Shown here: piece after piece, positions 55,128 through 64,000 of the stretch
Position numbering within the stretch: position 1 is the first letter of the stretch
How the letters are laid out: every line of letters starts with the position of its first letter
Source: Monarcha castaneiventris obscurior
Taxonomy: Eukaryota > Chordata > Aves > Passeriformes > Monarchidae
Direction: 5' to 3'
Length of the DNA stretch: 64,000 bases
NCBI GenBank assembly: GCA_026261815.1
Contig: JAMPIT010000230.1
Location: 7,563,001 to 7,627,000, forward strand
Notes under the pieces: model-generated
Told to the model about the DNA's origin: nothing
The model's database searches: none
The model's input: the letters and a program-made list of their open reading frames with translations, nothing else
Program-made: the position numbers and the translations under genes

Positions 55128-58100
55128 TCAATGGGATGATGAGTGAGTCCAGCTTCTTGTTCTGGGTATGAGCCCATGGCTGATTCTCACCATACAAATC
55201 AGCCCCTGACTCCCTTTGGGACGAGCTGCAAAATAAAAGCCTGAATCCACTTGTTATGGGTATTGGTCACTTCAGAGGTCTGTGTCCATTCCCACTGAGG
55301 GCTGCATCACTCCTCTCACCCATTGTCTACTATGAAGAAAAAGCCATGGTCAGCACCTCTCCAATAGTGAGACACAACTCTAGGAGGGAGTAAAAGGATT
55401 GATCCTCTTCCTCTGGGGAACATCCCAGTCATTTCAGTGAACATGTCCTGAACTTCAGGAAAACACCTGAGCCACTGCAGAGACCTCCACAGAACTCTCT
55501 CTCAGCTTTCCTCATTTCCTCACCTCTCCTTTACCCAACAGTACTGACCAGGGTCTCCAGTTTTCTGCAGTTACTCATCTGTGCCTGGGAGGGGAATACA
55601 GCTGCATCCTCGAGGAGGCTGAGAGTGTGACCTGGAAAGTCTGGGAAAGACAGATTTTTTTTCTGCAAAAGGGGCCACAAAGCAGTTCACAGTTTCCAAG
55701 GTGGTTGTGTGGGATGGGAGCTGCAAAGTGATCTCAAGGCATCAAGTAGCATTCTGTTCCATTTCTGGCTGTGCCATAAATCCCTCATAGTAAATAAAGG
55801 CGTTTGTGCTTACCAGGTGACCCAGTGGCAGAACTGAGTGATGGAGAAAAAAAAGAAGCACTGATTAAGTGATGCTTTCTGGGCATCAGGATGGTTTTAT
55901 TGAGAGTTACAGCTAAGGGGAGGATGATCTTGTATCTAAAGTATTCTGAGAGATTCAGTCAAGCCCTGGCTCTTTCACAGGGAGCTGTGGGGATGCGTTT
56001 GTAATCTGGTGGGAGGCTGAGCTGAAGGCCATATATGTAGATGAAGAAAAGCTGAAGAGAGAAGATTTTTTTGATTTATCCCTGCTGGCTCAGACATACA
56101 TCTTAACCCTTCGAGCGTTAGCCCTCATAAACACAGAGCAGTACCTCTGTGGGAGCCCAGGAGCCTCGGCGCCTGCCATCAGCTGTGCTGCCTGGCTGTT
56201 TGCACAAAGCACAAAGCTGATGGCAGACAGATCTGTGCAAACAAACAAAGGCTGCATAACTGTATCCCGGGATGGAACGAAATCCCCAAAACTCACAGTC
56301 ATTTCCAGGGCAAGCTGGATGCAGTTACAGGGCTTCGGTCCTGGAGGAGTTGGATTAATGGCAGGGAGGTCCCCTCAGCAGCCCTGCCCTGGCTCCCAGC
56401 TCTGTCTCATCACCAGAGGGTGCACAGGTATGTGGGGCCTGGGCAGGGTTACCTGGTGCTGCTGTACACAAACAGATCAGGACTGGGCACTCGGCAGAGG
56501 GAGGGAAGGACAGGAAGCTCCTGAACTCAGTGGGCTGCAGGGAAAAGCAGCTGTGCTCTGTGAGCTGTGAGCTGGAAACAGTGATGAGGGCAATGTGCCT
56601 CTTAGGATCCCTTCCACACTGGCAGAAGGAAAATGCACATTTTATTTGCCCTCCTATGCTGCCCCTCCCTGGAGGCTGCAGGTGCTGTGGTGGCCACAGG
56701 CTACCTGGATGGGGTATTTTGGAAGTGAGCAGAGGAAGGACCAAAGAGGGTTGTAAGCATAAGGACATTTCTGCTGAAGCAGCTGAGACCCCACCACTGA
56801 GCTTCCTCACTAGTGAGGCCAAGGCTTCACGCTGTCAGAGCTGCTAGGTCCCAGAGAGGACACCCAACCCACCACAAAAGCCTTTCTCTTCTGAGAAGGA
56901 TTTTTGAGACAAGCAGACCCCACAACTGCTTTCCAGATGCTGTCATGTCAGCCAGGTCAGCCAGGGGGACCGGTGGGGTCCTGCTGGGGGCTGCATTGCA
57001 GTACCTTGTTCCTTCCTCACCAGGGTCAGCTGACACTGCCAGGCTCTCCTTCACTGTGTGTACACAGGCAGAGATGGAAAACGAATGGACAATTCCTTTC
57101 CCTGGAAAGTGGTGCTGAGCATCACTTAGCAGAAGCACAGAAAGCCTTCCATATTCCACAGGGCTCCCACGACCAGGAGGGCAGTGTGAAGGGAAGGGTG
57201 GCCTAGGGAAAGGCTTGTCCCAGTGCCATCATTTTCTTAACTCTCCTTGTAGTAAAAAAAATGAACACAATAAGTTGGATGATGGAAAATACAGAAAGGA
57301 CATTCCTATATTATTCAAGTCATAGTTACACATGATTTACAACGTGGACATTTTTTCTTTTAAAGTACAGGAGACAGTCCAACACTTTAAAAACACAGGC
57401 ATTTCAGATGAAAGTTATTTATAAAAATCATCTTATTTTAAACAACAGTTGCACAAAAGTATTCTACTATGGGTCAGCTTCCTGCAGTCAAAAACTCTAC
57501 TGGGAAGCTAGGTTTAATTTCTTCTCCACTGCCATTTTTTTATGTGATGCTGAACAGCTTTCTTAATTGCTCCACATCTCAGTTTCCCATTCATAAATAA
57601 TTGTACTTCCTTTCCTGCAGACTTTTTTTCTTAATTTTTAAATTACATTCAAAAAAGCTACTCAGGATGCAAAACCTATGTACTGCAATGTTGAGAAATT
57701 AATGCTGCATTAAAATTGCCTTGATTCTGCCTCTTGAACTCCCATTTTGGACTGTCCCCAAGGCACAAGTGATTCAACAATTAAATTCTGTAGCATAATG
57801 CAGATAGGGGACAGAATAAAGGTTGCACACTAATCACCCCTTTCTTTCATCTCCAATGCATGACTTTGAAGCTTAAATAGAATTCTTTTAATGTATTGCT
57901 AAGTGTCACTTTCTGTGTAATTTTTAAAAAAGAGGCAAAACCGGAATTATTTTATGTTTGCTCTTGTCTTTCTGTGTGTGCATGCAATACACAGCGTTAC
58001 TGGTGAGGGCACGCTGACTCCTGGGCATTGCCACCACCTCGGCCACCTCTGCCCGGGTCTGCTCACACCATGTGGTGCTTGTGCAAAGCTGCTGCCAGGG

Positions 58101-59440
58101 CGAGGGGTCACACACCCAGAAACAGGAGGAGAGGGGACGATTGCAGAACCCAAGTGTCTCTTTCCATGTTTCCACAACATCCTGTCCAGCCAGAGCTGCT
58201 TATCAGACCTGGAAGGGGCTCACAAGGCAGCTGAGGCCGCCCCAGTTCACCCTCGCTCTCCTAACTTGGAGGCTCCATCCGTGCTCTTGCTGGACGAGTT
58301 TGTCCGGTCCGTGGGCCTGGAGCTGCCCCTCCCTGCTCTGTAGACGTGCTTTGGGGCACAAGAACAGTCAGGATCAATTAGTCTGAAAATCCACTACTAA
58401 CTTTTTCTAGGGGAAACATGAAAGGGCAGAAGAGAAATTGCCGTTTTCAAAATTCATAACTCAGCAAAATCTAGGTGAATTCTTACGGAAAAGAAAATGC
58501 ATTTCCATAGCTCCAGGGATTCCTTCTGCAATATTTCAAAGGCTGGCTGCAAGCTCCAGCAGTGCAGAACCTCTCAGTGGCAGAAAGTATTAAATGGTCC
58601 AAACAGATGGGTTAGTATTGACAGCAGTGGCAATAACACAGTCCTGCATCAGTCTGGTGATGCTGGGTTCAGTTCCCAGGTCAGCATGGGGTTGCTGTGG
58701 TTCCTTGGGCTGTGTGTGTGGGTGTCAGTGGGTGTCTGTGTGCTGCTGGGTGTCCCCTCTGCATCAACCTTGTGCGCTGTGGAAACCAGAGTGCAGTGAG
58801 ATGTGTCAGCCTGGTGTGCTTCCCTAGGGAGGGCTGGCAGTTCTAGCAGGGGAAAAAATATTCATTGACTCTGCAAAGTACGGCTCAGTGTAGTGTTACG
58901 GGTGGGGTTTGTGATTTGTTTTGTTCCCATTTAGTATAAGGAGGTCCTTGTACAGTAAATACCTACCCTGCCTGTGTTGTTTGGATCGCCTGGCAGAGAC
59001 GTCACGTTGGTATCAAAAAGTAAGATGACCAGGAGGATTGAAAGCCTGCTAGTAACATCATCCAGTGGCAAAAGCATCACAGCCTGCCTGTACTGGCCAC
59101 AGGATTGTAGGTGTCATACGGTGACCAAACTTGTGTCAAATGGGCCAAACCTGCTCCTCTCACCAAGAAAGTCAATGGTCTGAGCAGGATCTGGTAAGGA
59201 GGGTGCAGCTGGGATGGCTCCTGTTTACTCACAATTAAAATGGAAGAAATGAGAGAGGAAAACAAGTGAAGAAATTAACAGAATGAGCAGAATGGGCCAT
59301 TTAGACTCATGGAGATGTCATGTTCAGGAAACAAGTGCTTTCCATGTCACACTGGTCAATTTCAACAGATCTGAGTGCCATGGTCATTTTTCTAGGTGTC
59401 AAGCCTCTTCTTTTTTATATTCAGATGTTTATTTGGAATT
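55128..59440. other. GC-richer upstream flank, no gene seen
   Basis: The stretch 56.1-58.4 kb is richer in G+C than its surroundings and carries many overlapping frames on both strands (up to 155 codons, 56355-56822 minus), none with a domain I recognise. The density of frames follows composition. A G/T-rich imperfect tract (GTGTGTGTGGGTGTCAGTGG) lies at 58711-58750. 57.2-57.95 kb is AT-rich and empty. Confidence 0.5.
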
Positions 59441-59673
59441 ACAATGAGCTGGGTTTGGTTGGGATAGAGTAAGTTTTATTCAAAGTAACGAGGTGGGGCT
59501 GTGTTTTGGATTTGTGCTGGAAACAGTGCCAGTAACACAGGGGTGTTTTGGTTACTGCTGAGCAGTGCTTACTGAGCCAGGCTTTCCTTCTTGTACTGCC
59601 CCAGCAGTGAGGAGTCTGAGGTGCACGAGGAGTTGGGAGAGGACACAGCCAGGACAGCTGGCCCAAGGGTGTC

Positions 59674-59679
59674 CATGCC
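59674..59679. repeat. Target-site duplication, left copy (CATGCC)
   Basis: CATGCC immediately precedes the LTR terminus at 59680 and is identical to the right copy at 60022-60027. Confidence 0.9.
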
Positions 59680-60021
59680 TGTCGCAGTGTCGGACACGAA
59701 CACGCAGATTTAAACAGTAGGTAGCAGCAGGTCAGCCACCGAGCAGAGCGAAAAGGGCCCTGCCCACCTTTATTATCACACTTTTATACCTCTTTTAAAA
59801 TAATCATACATTAGTAGATGAGGTTAACACCTCTAATATTTTATAAGATAAGAACATAGTCTATTACCTTTCTCCGCCTTGGAGAAAGGAATGAACAACA
59901 ATGTAAAAGTTTAGTAAACATCCTTAGCCAGTTAAAAAACAAGAGCTATGTTTATAAAAAGAGCATGAGAACTTTTATTACAAAAGCAAAAACATAAAAC
60001 ACTGTGAAAACCAAGACAACA
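59680..60021 (-). mobile_element. Solo ERVK-type (class II) LTR, complete
   Basis: A 342 bp element with TGTCGC at one end and ACAACA at the other (TG...CA on either strand), flanked by the exact 6 bp repeat CATGCC. Six-base duplication is characteristic of class II (ERVK/beta-like) endogenous retroviruses. Read on the minus strand it has an LTR layout: a U3 region, a TATAAAAG box (59788-59781), an AATAAA signal (59774-59769), and a C/G-richer terminal part. There is no second LTR and no gag/pol/env, so it is a recombination-derived solo LTR. It sits inside the ERVL LTR and is therefore the younger insertion. Confidence 0.88.
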
Positions 60022-60027
60022 CATGCC
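60022..60027. repeat. Target-site duplication, right copy (CATGCC)
   Basis: CATGCC follows directly after the LTR terminus at 60021. Both copies are intact, which argues for a relatively recent insertion. Confidence 0.9.
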
Positions 60028-60326
60028 CAGCAGTAACAGCTGAGGGAAGGTGGAGGAAGGGGGGATGCTTGGATGATGTTGGCCTTCCCAAGTAACCACT
60101 AACAGATGATGGAGCCCTGCTGTCCTGGAGGTGGTTGAACAACTTCCTGGTAAGGGGAAGTGATGGGTGAACTCCTTGTTTTGTTTGCTTGTGTGTGCAA
60201 CTTTTGCTTTACCTGTCTTTATCTCAACCCATGAACTTTCTCACTTTTACACCACTGATTCTCTCCCCCATCCCACTGGGGCCTGAGATGTGTGGGACTG
60301 AGCTGCCAGCTGGGGTTATCCACAAT

Positions 60327-62172
60327 ATTATGTCATTCCAAGATAATTTTGTTTCCCTGATGTAGCTTCTGTGGTGATGGTTTCATGTAAAAATGTGTCC
60401 TTCCCTCTATGCTAGCAGAATCCAAATCTGAGGTTATTAACCATCAGAGAGAGGGAGGGCAATGGGAGTTCATGGCTCTGGACATAAAGGTTCACAGACC
60501 TCATCATTTAAGAAATTAAGGAGACCAGAAAAGAGAGAAATCGAACTTCCTCATTTTGGACCCCATAAATCCAGAGTTACTTGTCAGCTACTTAATTTCA
60601 GTAGCTCTCTCTCTGTTTTGTGTCTGACGAGAGAGAGTTCATTGCATTTACTGCTGACCTCATGCTTGCCTCCTTCAGAGCAGGACTTTGTCGGGGGATG
60701 AGACTGGCTGCAACATTTTGGCCAGGCCAGGGGCAGCATGGAGACCCAAGCCCCATGGGTAGAGTGTGGTTGCAGGGAAGGTCCCCATTGTCCCTAGCCA
60801 TGGCAGGACAGGACAATGCATTGTGGCAGAGCTGTGCAAACCACTCCAGGATTTACCACATGCCCAGGAGTTCAAGGTGAGACAATGCTTCCCTCAATTC
60901 ACATGCAACGCTTAAGGCTCCAAACTCCTGTCAAGAAAGGCTTAAAAAGCTGTAGAAAAAGCCAGAAGGTGAGTGGGAGCAGGCTTTCTTCCCTGGTCCC
61001 TGACTGAATAAACTGGGAGTTGTAAAAAGAAATGGTTGTTGAAACTTCTTTGTATTTTGCCAGTGAGTTCACAAGGACCCAGATCCAATCTATTGATTTC
61101 TTCTTGCTGAAAGGTAAGCGCAAGCCCTTATCAGTGGGTAAACATACTGCACCCAGGAATTTGTTGACCATGGTCAAAGCAAAGGATGTAGTAAACTCAC
61201 ATACTGGATTATTTGCAAATTGCAGCAGTGAAACTAATCTAACCTTTCAGCGGCTCTTTTAAGTGGTATTATTATTAGCCCTTGTTCAGAGGATGGCAGG
61301 CAGGCAGCCAGTAAAGCACTTAGAGTTTGCCATCATCCATCTGCTCCTCTATAGGTTTGAAGATTGTAGAAATTTTCCTTTTTAGGACTTACTTGGAATA
61401 TGATTAGTGTACCACTTGCCACATTGCTATACAAGCGTGTCTGTGTGCTTCAGGCAGAAGTATGTGACAGGTATTTTATCAATGAGGGACTCTCAATTGA
61501 ACAGTATTTCCATTCATCCCTCTGTTTGTTTATTTCTGTAGTAGAACTAACCCCGGTGTTCTCAGAACACAGACCAGGATAACAAATATTTCATGTTGCA
61601 ATAAGAGAGTTATACAAGCAGATGCCATTCCAGCTCTCCAGGATATTACAGATAAAATTAAAAGGCCTTATTTTAAATACTTGAATGATATGGTTTTTTT
61701 CTTAATTTTAATTGCTGTAACTGTAAGAACAGCTAGTGGAGCAGTGTCTGTTATCCTAGGTAAATCACAGTCAGGGATTAGTATTATGGGATGCAGAGAC
61801 ACAAGAAAAATTGAGCCCCTGTCACTAGACCTGTGCAGTCCAAGCAGTCAGATTATGCTGCTTTCCCTGTGATTTCAGCCTGGTCAGCCCTGGCCTGGTA
61901 GAGCTCATTGCAGAGCTGACATTAATGGGGCAGGGAGCACTGAGGGCAGTTCAGCCCTTCTGGTGAGGCACTGGAAGAAGAGGAACGTGATTTACAGGGG
62001 CCCTCAGTTCACAGGGAGGGTTCAATAAGGTAATTTCTTCCTTGAATTCCTTCAGGGTCCCCCATTCACTATTTCATAAATATGGACAAGGTCAAAGGTG
62101 TAATTATGCCCAATTACGTTAATACACAAGAATTTTCTCTTTCCAGCAATCTTTCAATACCATAGCTTTTAC
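60327..62172. other. Upstream flank, no gene seen
   Basis: Unique sequence with short frames only (up to 92 codons, 60899-61177 minus). Consensus-like donors on the plus strand (CAGAAG|GTGAGT at about 60967; AAAG|GTAAGC at about 61114) are not paired with convincing acceptors or a conserved frame, so I do not call exons. Confidence 0.5.
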
Positions 62173-62407
62173 CTGGCCTCCCAGAAGGCCCTGCAAATCT
62201 TCGGGGTTTCACTTGCCCTGCTCTACTGCTCCTAGCTCCCAAAAGGTGCATTTCCAGAAGCTGTTGTTTTCCATTTGCTCTCTGATGAGTTTGGGAAGGG
62301 CTGGGAGCATCGTGTCTCCCAGTAAGCCTACAATATTCATAGCAGTGTCTCTGAAATGGTCTATGTGCCAGAAAACTGGAGCTTCTCCTTCCAAGAGGCA
62401 ATTTGAC
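62173..62407 (-). other. Candidate exon, unidentified (acceptor and donor in place)
   Basis: On the minus strand an acceptor (CACCTCCCCACAG|G, exon start 62407) and a donor (GGCCAG|GTAAAAG, exon end 62173) bracket 235 bp. One frame is open across the whole segment (MPLGRRSSSF...). A second frame reads as a more protein-like, mixed helical sequence (FWHIDHFRDTAMNIVGLL ... ALPKLIREQM ... FWELGAVEQGK) and then stops 40 bp before the donor. The composition recalls HEAT/ARM-type helical repeats such as the bird-expanded MROH (maestro) family, but this is only an impression. It could be a terminal coding exon, a degenerate duplicate, a fragment of an unrecognised mobile element, or chance. Confidence 0.3.
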
Positions 62408-64000
62408 CTGTGGGGAGGTGAGCTGTATAAATATATCTCTAATTCCCTATGCAGCCTGATTCACCCATGTTCTGTTCTGACGGCCATAGCACCAAATGTG
62501 GATCTTGGTTTCTAAATACAACTGCTCCTGGTGGGGCAGCAAGCTCAATCAAGAGGCAGTTCCTGCTCCAAGGATACAAGATGATTTTCTAACCCACTAG
62601 GACATGGCAGGATTTACCGAGCACATCCCAACCAAATGTTCTGGACAAATGGTTTCTTAGAGATCCACATCTTTAGGCTGCAGGTAAGCCAGTTCTACCA
62701 AACAATGCACACATGGACGGAGGGACAAAACGATGCCTCCCTAAAATTTTTGCCTTGTGGATGGGGACAATTCCTGCAGAGTAGACAGTACCTGTGGGAA
62801 GGGCAGCTGGCAAGGTCAGAATTCGGGTGTGGGGCCAGCTGACTGCTCCCACCAGCCCAGGCTCAGTCACCCTGGCAGGACCCGTGTCCCTCCGAGGAGC
62901 CTTTCCTGCGCAGCTCGGCCGGCGCCGCTGCTCCCGCCACGCTCCGTCTGCCAGGCTGCCCCAGCCCGGGACCCTCCCAGACACATTGGGAGTGAGTGTC
63001 TGCTGACTGAACACCCCACCGAGCCTCTGAGGGCCTGTTTTGTGTGTCTTTCACAGGCAAAGTCCGTCGCATAGTATTTCCTTGTGGCTTTTGGTGAGAT
63101 TTGAGTTGGCAGAGGCTGCAGGTTTCGAACAAACGGGATGGAGTGCTGTGATCTGAGGGCAGCTCTACTGACTGGCTGCTGTTGCTTTGGTGCATGCACA
63201 AAACAGTGTTTGTGGAACACAGAAACTGGGGAAAAAAAATTAAAATCCATGGCCTTGAAAGCACTGAAGCATGTGTCCAACTCCTAGGGACTCCAACAGG
63301 CTGTAAGGACCTGCTGAATAGGGCTTTTAACTGGAGTAAATATACTCATATTAAAATTGGACAGAGGAATAACAAACTCTTCCAGGTTCAAAAAGTGCAT
63401 CTTGTGGCTCATTAAAAATGGTTTTCCCCAAGGCTCCTCTGAACATCTGCAGTCAATGCTGTCCCTTTCTCCCACACAATACAATCTGTCCATCTCCTTT
63501 CCTTGAATATAAATGCATTTTTATCTGGGAGAAGGTCCCCTTCACCAGGGAGGGCCCCTCTCAGCAGGGCTTCACATCCCTCCATTTCAGTAAGCTCCCT
63601 TCCCACAGCATGGAGCCTCCTCTGGCTTCCAGGAAGAACAACCTCACATCTCTTGGCAGGCCCTAAAAAACAGGCATCCCATCACTGGTTCCCAGACACC
63701 ACCATCACAGGCACGCTGGAAAATCTATGAGTATTTAGAAGTAGTAGTCACATCATTTTTCCTTTGTATCCTTTGTGCCTGGAGAAGACAAAAGGAAACA
63801 AGAATAAAACCTTTCAGAAACACTGGTGGCAGTAGATCCCCTGCTTGAAATACCTGGGCAACGGCATGTTTTTTTCTCTGGTTTTCAGGGTTCTTTTCAG
63901 CAAGTATTGAGCACCCCTAGCTTTCAAATCCATTTTCTCTGAAGACTTCTGAAATTAGTTGTCCAGACACACTGACCATTTTTTTTTTGAGCATTTAGGA
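62408..64000. other. Right-edge flank with a small CpG cluster, no gene called
   Basis: Contains a compact CpG cluster (62883-62968), listed separately. Overlapping minus-strand frames of 133-137 codons (62863-63280) are open mainly because of that GC-rich patch. The last 700 bp are ordinary AT-rich sequence. Confidence 0.5.
62883..62968. promoter_or_regulatory. Isolated CpG cluster (possible minor promoter or regulatory element)
   Basis: By eye, 11 CpG dinucleotides fall within about 86 bp (including CTCGGCCGGCGCCGCTGC), in a region otherwise almost devoid of CpG. In methylated vertebrate DNA such density survives only where methylation is low or the sequence is recent. It lies 0.5 kb upstream, in minus-strand sense, of the candidate exon at 62.2-62.4 kb. 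It is far below CpG-island length. Confidence 0.3.

Larger units (their letters stand above)
59446..60321 (+). mobile_element. ERVL-type solo LTR, interrupted by a nested LTR
   Basis: Left part: GGGTTTGGTTGGGATAGAG, GTTTTGGATTTGTGCTGG, GCTGAGCAGTGCTTAC, GGACACAGCCAGGACAGCTG. Right part: CTTCCCAAGTAACC, GATGGAGCCCTGCTGTCCTG, CTGTCTTTATCTCAACCCAT, TCTCTCCCCCATCCCACTGG, GCCAGCTGGGGTTA. These blocks appear in the order and orientation of the abundant bird ERVL LTR. Removing the 348 bp nested insertion leaves about 528 bp, a plausible full LTR length. The 5 bp ACAAT occurs on both sides (59441-59445 and 60322-60326), a candidate ERVL-type target duplication, although the terminal TG/CA are not intact. 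No internal retroviral genes remain. Confidence 0.8.

Noticed and set aside
54962..55197. Frames encoding Trp-Met-Asp-Gly repeats
   Set aside because: They are translations of the ATCC array.
58594..58690. GGGTTCAGTTCCC, a possible B box of a tRNA-derived SINE
   Set aside because: No A box at the right distance, no tail and no repeat body I recognise.
61950..61990. GGTGAGGCACTGGAAG, similar to an internal CR1 phrase
   Set aside because: Only about 15 bases match and neighbouring CR1 blocks are absent.

Overview
This is a vertebrate, almost certainly avian and probably songbird, chromosomal window. It has roughly 40% GC intergenic/intronic DNA, one sharp CpG island, short CR1 LINE fragments (the typical bird retroposon) and bird-type ERVL and ERVK LTRs. 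There are no operons, no RNA genes I can recognise, no CRISPR arrays and no compact coding regions. Nearly every open reading frame of 60-230 codons is a chance frame, mostly in the GC-rich island or in simple repeats.

The one secure gene is DIP2C (disco-interacting protein 2 homolog C) on the minus strand. Its first coding exon (28 codons plus one base, 32113-32197) sits in a CpG island at about 31.7-32.9 kb and ends at a consensus splice donor. Everything from 32112 down to position 1 is therefore the proximal part of DIP2C intron 1, which is known to be very long in vertebrates. It holds one CR1 fragment (18.2 kb), poly-A and T-rich tracts, and otherwise unique AT-rich DNA.

From 32.9 to 64 kb the window is the upstream flank of DIP2C. 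Close to the promoter lie a CR1 3' end whose tail has grown into a pentanucleotide microsatellite (33.0-33.2 kb), a (GTTTT)n tract (33.5 kb), an old decayed CR1-like fragment (36.1 kb), an AT-rich block with homeodomain/POU-type motifs (36.2-36.5 kb) and a ~285 bp purine-only satellite (36.6-36.9 kb). Further out are two more CR1 3' ends (40.4 and 44.5 kb), a T/G-rich tract (54.6 kb) and an (ATCC)n array (55.0 kb). At 59.4-60.3 kb is a nested pair: a complete 342 bp solo ERVK-type LTR with a 6 bp target duplication inserted into an older ERVL-type LTR.

Two stretches look coding but do not match a gene I can name: a frame-broken coding-like block on the minus strand at 39.29-40.07 kb that ends at a consensus donor, and a candidate minus-strand exon at 62.17-62.41 kb, with a small CpG cluster about 0.5 kb upstream of it. 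In human the next gene upstream of DIP2C is LARP4B, but I see no recognisable LARP4B exon here. I found no convincing new biological system. The best leads are these two orphan blocks, the nested LTR pair, and the promoter-proximal CTCF-like/E-box elements.
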